From the NCBI GenBank assembly GCA_012841015.1, contig DUVN01000006.1:62001-126000 (forward strand): a DNA stretch of 64,000 nt, in the 5' to 3' direction. A model generated the notes under the pieces. That model was not told the origin of the DNA. It saw nothing but the letters and a program-made list of their open reading frames with translations, and searched no databases. How positions within the stretch are numbered: the first letter of the stretch is position 1; every line of letters starts with the position of its first letter. A program made the translations under genes and the position numbers. The DNA comes from Clostridiaceae bacterium. Lineage in GTDB: Bacteria > Bacillota > Clostridia > Saccharofermentanales > DTU023. Positions 45,665 to 53,625 of this stretch are shown here, piece after piece.

Positions 45665-46366
45665 TTACTGATCTTTCTTGAATGTCAGGTACCAGTCGAG
45701 CTGATTGTAATCGTCTTTACCTTTAACCTCCTCAATGCGCTCTTTGATGGCGTCCGTCGTTACCGGAGGAGGTACGATGACATCCTTACCCGGATGCCAG
45801 TTAGCGGGAAGAGCGACGCCTTCAGCGTCGGATTTTTGCAAGCCGATGATAATACGCTTAATCTCATTAAAGTTTCTCCCGAGAGATGCGGGGTAATAAA
45901 GAATTGTTCTCATGATGCCGTCGGGATCAACGAAGAAGACTGCACGTACGGCGGCCGTATCAGATTCGCCTTGGAGCATGCCGTACTTATTGGCCACTTC
46001 CATCTTCACGTCGTCAATAATAGGGAATTTGACTTCAGGATTTTCGATACCGTTCCATGAATAGTTCTTAATCGCCGTTACCCAGCCTAAGTGAGCGTGA
46101 ACGGAGTCGATCGAAAGACCGACGAGTTCTGTATTGAGCGATTGAAATTCCTTATGCATGGAAGCAAAAGTCATAAATTCTGTCGTGCATACCGGAGTAA
46201 AGTCTGCTGGATGGGAAAAGAGGATAACCCATTTTCCTTTGTAATCCTCCGGGAAATTAATCACACCATGTGTTGTGTTAGCAATGAACGACGGTGCAGG
46301 AAGACCGATCAAGGGGAATGATGTCTGTACTTCTGCCTGAATATTCTTGTCACAATTGTTGTCCAT
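45665..46366 (-). CDS. Peroxiredoxin (Prx6-type)
   Basis: The active-site segment SHPADFTPVCTTEF (about 52-65) has the peroxidatic Cys61 and the PxxxT/S-C frame. The long C-terminal arm with LPANWHPGKDVIVPPPV is typical of the Prx6/AhpC-TSA long form. At 233 residues it is full length. These enzymes reduce hydrogen peroxide and organic peroxides. CGGAGG lies six to seven bases before ATG. The residue aligned with a resolving Cys is not evident, consistent with a 1-Cys mechanism. It is monocistronic. Confidence 0.92.
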   Translation of the reverse strand: MDNNCDKNIQAEVQTSFPLIGLPAPSFIANTTHGVINFPEDYKGKWVILFSHPADFTPVCTTEFMTFASMHKEFQSLNTELVGLSIDSVHAHLGWVTAIKNYSWNGIENPEVKFPIIDDVKMEVANKYGMLQGESDTAAVRAVFFVDPDGIMRTILYYPASLGRNFNEIKRIIIGLQKSDAEGVALPANWHPGKDVIVPPPVTTDAIKERIEEVKGKDDYNQLDWYLTFKKDQ

Positions 46367-46482
46367 AATAACCTCCGAAAATATTTATAATGTTTAATAT
46401 CGCCATTTTAGACTGTAATTTAATACTAAGATAAACATCAAAAAATTGCTGTAAGGCTGGTTACATCTATATAGAGAACACC

Positions 46483-46590
46483 TTATGTGCTTGGCCCTAA
46501 ATTCGATAGTAATAGAGGTAAGATTAAAGATAAAACGACTGCGATGACGATGATGATTATCAGAATTCTTTGTTTCTTTTTCGCTCTCAT
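46483..46590 (-). CDS. Small single-span membrane peptide (35 residues)
   Basis: Too short for usual gene calls, this frame begins MRAKKKQRILIIIIVIAVV, continues as a hydrophobic helix to about residue 28, and ends SNLGPST. AAAGGAG stands seven bases before its ATG. A basic N terminus plus one helix predicts an inner-membrane peptide with the tail outside. It lies 116 bases upstream of the peroxiredoxin gene on the same strand and may be cotranscribed with it. I do not know a family for it; it recalls the short basic-plus-helix peptides often encoded beside other genes in Bacillota. Confidence 0.65.
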   Translation of the reverse strand: MRAKKKQRILIIIIVIAVVLSLILPLLLSNLGPST

Positions 46591-47106
46591 ACTAGCACTC
46601 CTTTCCCCTAAATTAGACGAAATAATGAGCTCTTCGAGCAACTAATCAAATCAAATTATACCAATACTTTAGCATGAAAATCGCGAGTGCGAATTTTTCT
46701 TTTAGTATTCTTAGCCAACGGATTTCCCTAGACACTGGGCTTGCTGATAAACATGAAAAGAAGCCCCTGCCCGTCTCTCGGACTTTCTCTTGACACTGGG
46801 CTCGCTGGTAACAAGAGTTCGTTTGTATGCTCGGAGCAGACAAATGAGTTCTAGCCTGCTTTAAAATATTGGTTAGAGTAAGACACTTTTGGGGAACGCG
46901 CAGGAGACTCGCTGCCTTCGTTCCATGTTGGCTAGAAGTTGCGGGAAATAGCAATGAATGATGATGCTTGAGGGCACACGATGGCGTTATGCTGTAAAAT
47001 GCTTGACCACAAGAACAATATTCATGCTAACGAGCTGCGGTCAAAAGCAGGTAATAGACTGAAAGAAGCCGAGTCATCAATGCATTACGAAAGGTGGTGA
47101 AATCGT
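46591..47106. other. AT-rich intergenic region with a direct repeat
   Basis: About 516 bases precede the kinase gene. I see a two-copy imperfect direct repeat (46718-46753 and 46779-46814) and no credible gene: a 102-codon minus-strand frame at 46646-46954 lacks a ribosome site and protein-like composition. AAGGTGG at 47091-47097 is the Shine-Dalgarno of the kinase. No promoter is obvious. Confidence 0.5.
46718..46814. repeat. Two-copy direct repeat of about 36 bp
   Basis: Both copies share GACACTGGGCT-GCTG-TAA, with flanking similarity (CGGA-TTTC-CT upstream), at 46718-46753 and 46779-46814, 61 bases apart. They may be remnants of a dispersed repeat. Confidence 0.55.
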
Positions 47107-48846
47107 TTGTCCGATATAGCAAATTTTCTGCAATCATACAACGAGGCCCTTCAGCAGGAAATCGCGGGTGCAGATTTGCCCTTTGGGCTCAAGGAGCAAT
47201 TCACCTTTGACAGCCTAGAGAAAAGACAGTCAGGTCGCGAAGTCTATTTTGTGACCCGGAAATGGGATGGTAAACGTGCAGTTCTTCGCATTACTAGTCA
47301 GGGCTGTGGAGATAACGCGATCGCCGAAGCAACAATACTTTCAAAACTTGACCACCCGGCCATACCTAAAACATTCGGAGTGTGGGAGCATAACGGGCGC
47401 GGTTTTATTGTGCGCGAATACTTTGAAGGTGATGATCTATCCACTTATGTTCGCAAGCGTGGACCTTTGAGTTTCGAAATGCTGACTGATGTAGCTCTCC
47501 GGTTGTGCGATATTTTAAGTTACATTCACGGGCAAAGCCCTACTGTTATCCATCGGGATATTAAGCCGGAAAACATCATCATTTCCGGGAGGAACGATGT
47601 AAAACTGATCGATTTTGGAATTGCCCGTGATTTTCGGCAAGAAACGAGCAGCGCGGAATACGCAAGAGACACGCAGGTAGCTGGAACAAGACCGTACATG
47701 CCCCCGGAACAATTTGGTAGTGAACAGAGCGATAATCGGACTGATCTCTATGCGTTGGGCGTGGTCATGATATTCATGGCGACGGGCAAGCCGGATAGGA
47801 TGAACCTTAAAAGCGTCTATCCTTATAAAGGCTTGATTCCTATAATTGAGAAGTGTATTCGTAAAGATCGTGACCTGCGGTATAAAACGGCGGCTCAGCT
47901 TAAGAAGCACATTCTATGGGTGCGGCGTAGGCTGACGCGGAAAATCCTGTTATGTGTCTTGCTGTGCGCAGGGCTTGCTGTCTCCTTTTTGATAGGGCTC
48001 TTTGTTGGGCGTACACAGGGCTTCCACAGCGGCATTGCTTCAATTATGGACTCTCCCACCGCGCGAAATCAGCCGTTTACACAGGAGGAATTAGATCAAC
48101 CAGTCACGTTTTCCAGCTCTTATATTGAAATGGCCGTGCGGCTTGTACTGAACAAGGATGAGTCGGCAACGATTCTGCGTCGTGAGATAACCAGCAGAAT
48201 GCAAGATATTTGCATATACGGAACATACATCATCCATCCATCGCTTGACGTTTCTCTCATCAAGATGCACTTGGGGAAAGGCACGGTCCAATACAGAACA
48301 GATGATGGTTTTCGTCCGGATCGAGGCGATATTAGTTCGCTCGAAGATATACCGAACATGTACTACCTGCAAAATCTGACGTTAACCTCGCAATCGATCT
48401 CTGATTTGTCACCTCTTACAGGGATGAAACTTAAGACAATAAATTTGAGTGACAATTATGTGGGGAACCTTCTACCTCTCAAAGACATGGTGATGTTGCA
48501 GGAACTAGATCTTTGCCAAAATCCTTTGAAGGATTTAACACCACTTTCTCGCTTACTGTCCTTGGAATCTCTAGATATAAGCCAAACACAGGTGACGAAT
48601 TTAAAGCCGCTTGCGGAGCTTACGAAGCTAGAAACATTGAAGCTCGCCTATTGCGGGGTGAAGGAAATAGGAGTCTTGGCAGGGCTTTCAAGCTTGAGGG
48701 AAGTCGATTTGAGCCATACTCTCGTTACGGACCTTTCACCGCTCATAAGGGAGGATGATCCTATTACAGTATATTGCTCTGGGCTTAGAGATGAAGTGAT
48801 CGGGGCGGTCAGAGATAATCCAGGCATTGTTTTAATTGAAGAATAG
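47107..48846 (+). CDS. Membrane Ser/Thr protein-kinase-like protein with leucine-rich repeats
   Basis: The N-terminal kinase domain (about 30-275) has HRDIKPEN (149-156), LIDFGIARD (167-175) and the APE-like YMPPEQFG. The beta-3 lysine is replaced: the VAIK position reads AVLR with Arg61, and the Gly-rich loop is poor. A basic stretch and one membrane span (279-301) follow. The outside part (302-579) ends in about five internalin-like leucine-rich repeats (about 415-560; LQNLTLTSQSISDLSPLTGM, LQELDLCQNPLKDLTPLSRL). The start is TTG with AAGGTGG upstream. The arrangement suggests a receptor reading a surface ligand; activity is doubtful without the lysine. It stands alone between repeats and may be acquired. 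Confidence 0.82.
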   Translation: MSDIANFLQSYNEALQQEIAGADLPFGLKEQFTFDSLEKRQSGREVYFVTRKWDGKRAVLRITSQGCGDNAIAEATILSKLDHPAIPKTFGVWEHNGRGFIVREYFEGDDLSTYVRKRGPLSFEMLTDVALRLCDILSYIHGQSPTVIHRDIKPENIIISGRNDVKLIDFGIARDFRQETSSAEYARDTQVAGTRPYMPPEQFGSEQSDNRTDLYALGVVMIFMATGKPDRMNLKSVYPYKGLIPIIEKCIRKDRDLRYKTAAQLKKHILWVRRRLTRKILLCVLLCAGLAVSFLIGLFVGRTQGFHSGIASIMDSPTARNQPFTQEELDQPVTFSSSYIEMAVRLVLNKDESATILRREITSRMQDICIYGTYIIHPSLDVSLIKMHLGKGTVQYRTDDGFRPDRGDISSLEDIPNMYYLQNLTLTSQSISDLSPLTGMKLKTINLSDNYVGNLLPLKDMVMLQELDLCQNPLKDLTPLSRLLSLESLDISQTQVTNLKPLAELTKLETLKLAYCGVKEIGVLAGLSSLREVDLSHTLVTDLSPLIREDDPITVYCSGLRDEVIGAVRDNPGIVLIEE

Positions 48847-48868
48847 GGCACAGGGACGGTCCATTTCG
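48846..48868. repeat. REP-like fragment after the kinase gene
   Basis: GGGCACAGGGACGGTCC directly follows the kinase stop and resembles the GGGACGGTTC motif of repeats linked to REP-type transposases in Bacillota. No paired copy is seen here, so it is at best a remnant. Confidence 0.25.
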
Positions 48869-48989
48869 TACTAGGCTTGGTATTACAAAAGGCATATTTG
48901 CAAAGGGTGTAGTTAACGATGGACTTGCCATTTGAAATAAATAAGCGAGCGATCTCAATAGCTTTCTACTGCTTTAAGAACACTCGCTA

Positions 48990-49077
48990 TGGTGCGGAAA
49001 ACAGGACTTGAACCTGCATGATCTCTTGATCACTAGAACCTGAATCTAGCGCGTCTGCCACTTCCGCCATTTCCGCA
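48990..49077 (-). tRNA. tRNA-Leu (anticodon CAG)
   Basis: Read on the minus strand, the acceptor TGCGGAA (49077-49071) pairs with TTCCGCA (48999-48993), followed by CCA. The anticodon arm CTAGA-TTCAGGT-TCTAG gives CAG, and the long variable arm (TGATCAAGAGATCA region) is that of a class II tRNA. Confidence 0.95.
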
Positions 49078-49079
49078 TT

Positions 49080-49154
49080 TGGTGACCCCAAGGAGAGTCG
49101 AACTCCTGATTCCGCCTTGAGAGGGCGGCGTCTTGACCACTTGACCATGGGGCC
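49080..49154 (-). tRNA. tRNA-Glu (anticodon CTC)
   Basis: On the minus strand GGCCCCA pairs with TGGGGTC, with one G-T wobble, followed by ACCA. The anticodon arm CCGCC-CTCTCAA-GGCGG gives CTC, reading GAG. It is two bases upstream of the tRNA-Leu and surely cotranscribed with it. Confidence 0.95.
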
Positions 49155-49170
49155 ACAAACGACTTTTTGG

Positions 49171-49199
49171 ATTATAACATGCTCATTCCGTTCCCGCAA
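49171..49199 (-). promoter_or_regulatory. Extended -10 promoter of the tRNA-Glu/tRNA-Leu pair
   Basis: On the minus strand a perfect TATAAT (49176-49171) is preceded by TGT, an extended -10, with TTGCGG 17 bases upstream (49199-49194). The start point would lie about 10 bases before the tRNA-Glu. Confidence 0.7.
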
Positions 49200-49249
49200 C
49201 AACTGAGATATTCAACAGACTAGTCAGTCATTTGGTTCGAGAGAGCCTT

Positions 49250-50677
49250 CTATAGCTTGTGAACGAGTTGGCGGAAATAATTGCCGCGCTCTTCAAAATG
49301 GTGGAATTTGTCATAGCTTGTTCCGGCAGGCGAGAGAAGAACGGAGCCTCCGGGAACGGCTAGCGTGAGTGCCTTGTCGACGGCCTGCTCGTAGTTATCG
49401 ACTCGAAGCAAGGTAAGAGCATCAAAATTGAAATTGGCGTCATCAGTTTCACGACGGATGATGTCCTCGATCAGGTCGGCATTTTGCCCTGTCAGGATAA
49501 TGTTCGATGTCGTCGACGCGATCGCCCTGCCAAGTCCCGTGTAGTCGCTTTCCTTATCTTGTCCGCCAGCGATTAAGACGGGTCGCTCGTTGCGTTCACG
49601 AAATGCGGCCAGAGTCTTCATCGTTCTGGAAGGGGAGCTGTCGACGGAACTGTTGTACCAGCGAATACCGTTAAACTCTCGAATGAGCTCCATACGATGA
49701 TCTACACCTCTGAAGGTTCTTGCGACAGTTCTTACGTCATCTAAAGAGACATCATCGGCTGTCGCAACGGCTGCTGCCATCAGGTTTTCAAGATTGAAGG
49801 TCCCTGGCAACAACACGTCTTTTTCTTCTATGATTGCCTCTGGCAGAGATGTCGGTGAGCGTTTCAGATAGAGCATTCCTGCTTCTCGCCATGCCGTCAC
49901 ATCGTTTCCGGCATCTTTTGTATTGAAATAACGCGTTCGCCCACACGCTTCTCCGATGAAGCGTGATGAAACTTTATCTGTCGCGTTGAGAGTCAACGTA
50001 TCAGTAATCCCTTGCGCGCGGAAGATATTTTTCTTCGCATCAACGTATTCAGTGAAATCGAGATGAAAATCGAGATGGTTCGGGATGATGTTGGTGATGA
50101 CGGCGTGGTTTACAACGGGGAGCGCGTCCATCAGCTGGAAGCTCGACAATTCGAGGACGACACGATCTGCTGAGTGTATCTTTTCAATTTGATCGAGGAG
50201 TGGTACGCCGATATTGCCACCTGTAAACACACGATGTCCCGCTTTCTGGAGAATCAGGCTGATGAGTGTTGTCGTCGTCGTTTTGCCATCACTCCCGGTG
50301 ACTCCGTACAGCGGAGCAGGGCAAAGCTCCATGAGCAAAGCGATCTCCGAGGTGACAACGGCACCGTGATTCCGTTCGCGTATGAGCTCAGGGAGATCTG
50401 TTCGCATTCGCGGCGTGCGAAAGATGAGATCGAAGCCCTGAAGCTCATCAAGATAACGGTCGCCCGTTGACCAATGAAGGTCGATACCGTCGCGCTTGAA
50501 GTCTCCTTGAATGTTGAGAAGTCTCTCATCGTCAGACCTCATCATGTCGAAAACGGTGATGTCATCGTTCTTGGGATATAACCAGCGGATGAGCGGGCGA
50601 TTGCTTATACCAGCACCGATCACGGCGACTCTTTTACCGTGTAAAAACTGTTCAAATTGTGATAATGTGGCTTTCAT
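49250..50677 (-). CDS. murD: UDP-N-acetylmuramoylalanine-D-glutamate ligase
   Basis: MurD adds D-Glu to UDP-MurNAc-Ala in peptidoglycan synthesis. The N-terminal domain has VIGAGISNRP; the ATP-binding loop is GSDGKTTTTTLISL (about 113-126); and the C-terminal region has GGQDKESDY and LLSPAGTSYDKFHHFEERG. GGGAG eight bases before ATG 50677 decides against the in-frame ATG 50692. The length is 475 residues. It is alone among feo and tRNA genes rather than in a dcw cluster, which is unusual for murD. It may be read from the feo operon, since it lies on the same strand 113 bases after feoB. Confidence 0.9.
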   Translation of the reverse strand: MKATLSQFEQFLHGKRVAVIGAGISNRPLIRWLYPKNDDITVFDMMRSDDERLLNIQGDFKRDGIDLHWSTGDRYLDELQGFDLIFRTPRMRTDLPELIRERNHGAVVTSEIALLMELCPAPLYGVTGSDGKTTTTTLISLILQKAGHRVFTGGNIGVPLLDQIEKIHSADRVVLELSSFQLMDALPVVNHAVITNIIPNHLDFHLDFTEYVDAKKNIFRAQGITDTLTLNATDKVSSRFIGEACGRTRYFNTKDAGNDVTAWREAGMLYLKRSPTSLPEAIIEEKDVLLPGTFNLENLMAAAVATADDVSLDDVRTVARTFRGVDHRMELIREFNGIRWYNSSVDSSPSRTMKTLAAFRERNERPVLIAGGQDKESDYTGLGRAIASTTSNIILTGQNADLIEDIIRRETDDANFNFDALTLLRVDNYEQAVDKALTLAVPGGSVLLSPAGTSYDKFHHFEERGNYFRQLVHKL

Positions 50678-50789
50678 ACCGTCATCTCCCATTCATTTGG
50701 TCACTCGCCTCATGGTATCACAGAGTAAGAGGCGTTCTGTTCAAAATCAGCTAAGCAGATTGCCGGGTCTTATGTTCTGGACCTTGAGT

Positions 50790-52916
50790 TCACAGGACAT
50801 GTTGCTTTTTGCTGCGGATCTTAAGCAGCGCAAGAAAGAGAGCGATGAGAGCGATCAATCCTACAAGCGATGCTAGAAACAGTGGGATGGATTTTCCAAA
50901 CAAAAGTGCTAAACGATACGCGATAAAAGCGATACTCCACGCAAAGATTGTCTGAAATGCGACGATCAGGAAGAGTCCGCCACGTATAGCAAGTTCGCGG
51001 TGCATGACAGCGACGGCGGCAGCACAGGGGGTATAGAGAAGTATAAAGATGAGAAAGGAGATGGCTGCCGGTGTCGTCAATAGCTGCTGAAGCGATTCGG
51101 TGAGAGTTAAATCCGATCCGGAAATTGCGACGGTCAGCGTGCTGATGATCGTCTCCTTAGCAGAGAATCCCGCAAGGAGGGCACTGACGGCGGGTGTACT
51201 GTTGAAGCCTAATGGAGCGAAAATCGGAGCAATTTTACTGGCAATGACAGCAAGCATGCTCGACTCGGGAGAGGCCGCAGGATAAAAACGAAAATCATAC
51301 GTTTCGAGTACCCAGATGAGGAGTGTGACGAGCAAGATAACAGTGAAAGCTCTGACCATAAACTCCTTCGCATGGCGCTTGACGAGTCTGCCCAACGACG
51401 TCAAAGAAGGAAAACGGTAAGGAGGGAGTTCGAGCAGAAAAGGAGATGCTTCGCCGCGAAAGACGGTGCGCCGTAAAAAGAGTGCCGTGATAACACCGAG
51501 GACGATTCCGAGAAGATAAAGGCCAGGAATGACAAGTGCTACGTGGTTAGGGAAGATCGCTGCAGCAATCAGTCCATAGACGGGGATTTTCGCCGAACAA
51601 CTCATAAAGGGCACGAGAAGGACTGTCAATAAACGATCGCGCCTAGAGGGGAGCGTACGTGTTGCCATGACAGCAGGAACAGAACAACCAAATCCAAGCA
51701 ATAGTGGTACAATGCTCGCGCCTGAAAGACCTATCTTGCGCATCAATCGGTCCATAATAAAAGCAACACGTGCCATGTAACCTGTGACTTCCAATAAAGA
51801 TAAGAGAAAAAAGAGTACCAAGATCATCGGCAAAAAGGAGACGACGCTTCCGACACCGCTGAAGATGCCGTCGATGACGAGTGACTGGATGGTAGGGTTA
51901 ATTTCGGCTTTTGACATGGCGACGCCGACGTATTCTCCGAACTTAGAAATAGCGTCAGCAAATACATCATTGAGAAACTGACCGAACGGACCGAAAGAAA
52001 TCCACGATACTGCCGTCATCACGGCTAGAAAAATCGGGATACCAAACCATCGGTGGAGCAGTATACGATCAAGCGTCAAGGTTACAGAGGGGGCTTCTTC
52101 GTAACTTGGATATTTTGATCGCAGAACCTTCGATTCGACTTCACCGATGAATGCGTAGCGCATATCGGCGAGCGCTGCCAGTCGGTCAGTCTCAAGGTCG
52201 CGCTCCATCTCGACAACGATATGCTCGACAGCTTCAAGTTCATTTTGGTTGAGGCCGAGTTCCGGTACGAAGAGCTCATCACCTTCGATCAATTTCGTCG
52301 CTGCAAATCGCGGTGTCACCCCGACTTCTTCAGCATGATCCTCAATCATTACACTGATGGCGTGGATTGCTCTGTGTACGGGACCGCTACAAAGATCTGG
52401 TTTGAGAGGCTTCGTTCCGTTGATTGCCGTTTCCATTGAGACGCGCATGTATTCAGACACGCCCTCATTCTGGCTCGCTGAAATGGCGACGACAGGGATC
52501 CCGAGCTCCTTAGACAGTTGATCGACATCGACTTGTCGCCCGAGAGCAGGCATTTCATCGATCATGTTGAGAGCTACCGTCATAGGGATATCGAGCTCAA
52601 TTAGTTGCAACGTGAGGTAAAGTCCGCGCTCTAGACTCGTCGCATCGACGACGTTAAGGATGCAATCAGGTGTCTCTTTTATCAGGAAGTTGCGGCTAAT
52701 AACTTCTTCCGGTGAATAAGGTGATAGCGAGTAAATGCCGGGGAGGTCAACAATTTCCGAATCGGGATAATCACGAATATAACCTGACTTACGTTCTACT
52801 GTGACGCCCGGGAAATTCGAGACGTGTAGCTGACTTCCAGTCAATCGGTTAAACAAAGTTGTTTTACCTGAGTTTTGATTGCCCATCAGGGCAAACGTTA
52901 ACGATTCCTTTGCCAT
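50790..52916 (-). CDS. feoB: Ferrous iron transporter FeoB
   Basis: FeoB carries Fe(II) into the cell. The N-terminal G domain has GNQNSGKTTLFN (G1, 12-23), DLPG (G3) and NMID (G4), followed by a helical GDI-like domain (about 180-270). The membrane part holds two Gate domains, with GFGCSVPAVMATRTL and the Cys in MSCSAKIPVYGLI. At 708 residues it is full length. It overlaps feoA by 19 bases, and AGGAG abuts its ATG, so translation is probably coupled. Confidence 0.95.
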   Translation of the reverse strand: MAKESLTFALMGNQNSGKTTLFNRLTGSQLHVSNFPGVTVERKSGYIRDYPDSEIVDLPGIYSLSPYSPEEVISRNFLIKETPDCILNVVDATSLERGLYLTLQLIELDIPMTVALNMIDEMPALGRQVDVDQLSKELGIPVVAISASQNEGVSEYMRVSMETAINGTKPLKPDLCSGPVHRAIHAISVMIEDHAEEVGVTPRFAATKLIEGDELFVPELGLNQNELEAVEHIVVEMERDLETDRLAALADMRYAFIGEVESKVLRSKYPSYEEAPSVTLTLDRILLHRWFGIPIFLAVMTAVSWISFGPFGQFLNDVFADAISKFGEYVGVAMSKAEINPTIQSLVIDGIFSGVGSVVSFLPMILVLFFLLSLLEVTGYMARVAFIMDRLMRKIGLSGASIVPLLLGFGCSVPAVMATRTLPSRRDRLLTVLLVPFMSCSAKIPVYGLIAAAIFPNHVALVIPGLYLLGIVLGVITALFLRRTVFRGEASPFLLELPPYRFPSLTSLGRLVKRHAKEFMVRAFTVILLVTLLIWVLETYDFRFYPAASPESSMLAVIASKIAPIFAPLGFNSTPAVSALLAGFSAKETIISTLTVAISGSDLTLTESLQQLLTTPAAISFLIFILLYTPCAAAVAVMHRELAIRGGLFLIVAFQTIFAWSIAFIAYRLALLFGKSIPLFLASLVGLIALIALFLALLKIRSKKQHVL

Positions 52917-53332
52917 CTCCTACGCTTTCTTTTTGTCATCAATTGATCACGGCACAATGATTGGTGGATACATGTTCTGTTATCGACTGCGCCGCTTTGC
53001 ATGGGGTGAGGTGCAGAAGTATCGGTGACTGAGAAGTCTTCAAGAAAAGTGCTGTTGCTATATTCACAAATTCCATGTCTTTGGCATTGTTGTACACAAG
53101 GGCTCGTCGGAAGAAGTTCAACTTCGATGTCAGAAGCGGCTTCCTCGCGTAGCGAAAGATTATAGCCACGAAGGCACAGCTCGATCGGATCACCGAGAGG
53201 TGCCACGCGCACAAGTTTAACAATCGTGTTGGGAGTAAGTCCCATGTCGAGCAATCGGCGGCGCAATTCTCCGCCCCCATTCACGCGCACGATTCGAGCA
53301 CATTGCCCGATACGCAAATCACTAAGAACCAA
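52898..53332 (-). CDS. feoA: FeoA-domain protein with a Cys-rich tail
   Basis: Residues 1-75 are a FeoA SH3-like domain: LRIGQCARIVRV, RRRLLDMGLTPNT and LRGYNLSLREEAA. Usual FeoA proteins end there, but this one continues for about 70 residues with cysteines at 79, 83, 89, 121 and 127 and a basic end (KRKRRRWQRNR). The tail could bind metal or an iron-sulfur cluster, or interact with FeoB. The start is TTG with AAGGAGAG nine bases upstream. Its 3' end overlaps feoB. A palindrome at 53366-53381 lies 34 bases upstream and may be an operator. Confidence 0.85.
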   Translation of the reverse strand: MVLSDLRIGQCARIVRVNGGGELRRRLLDMGLTPNTIVKLVRVAPLGDPIELCLRGYNLSLREEAASDIEVELLPTSPCVQQCQRHGICEYSNSTFLEDFSVTDTSAPHPMQSGAVDNRTCIHQSLCRDQLMTKRKRRRWQRNR

Positions 53333-53365
53333 CGCGAACTCTCCTTTTTTATCGAGTTGAATCTG

Positions 53366-53381
53366 TCAAGAATTAACTTGA
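53366..53381. promoter_or_regulatory. Palindrome upstream of feoAB, possible operator
   Basis: TCAAG (53366-53370) and CTTGA (53377-53381) are inverted around AATTAA. It lies in the 293-base divergent gap between feoA and uvrA. A Fur or DtxR consensus is not matched, so the regulator is unknown. Confidence 0.35.
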
Positions 53382-53625
53382 TATCCACCATATTATCACG
53401 AATTGTGAGAAAAATAGTTACCGCTGACGATCAGGCCAATCAATCCCAGCTCATAGAGGCCCAACGTACTTCGCATGTGTCTCTGTCTCTGGTTTAATAA
53501 GTGCCCACACCATCGTAAGCCGATCATGCCTAGCATGCGCCGTTGTCGTAAAAAGGAGCAGTTTAAGCACATTCTTTCGTACGTACGACACAATCAGGAT
53601 AAGTCGCCTATGATAAAATTGATAC

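Noticed and set aside
46367..46450. PerR-type operator before the peroxiredoxin gene
   Set aside because: The AT-rich TTATAATG-TTTAATAT stretch does not keep the 7-1-7 symmetry of a PerR box.
46646..46954. Minus-strand frame of 102 codons before the kinase gene
   Set aside because: TTG start without Shine-Dalgarno, low-complexity composition, and it covers the two-copy repeat.
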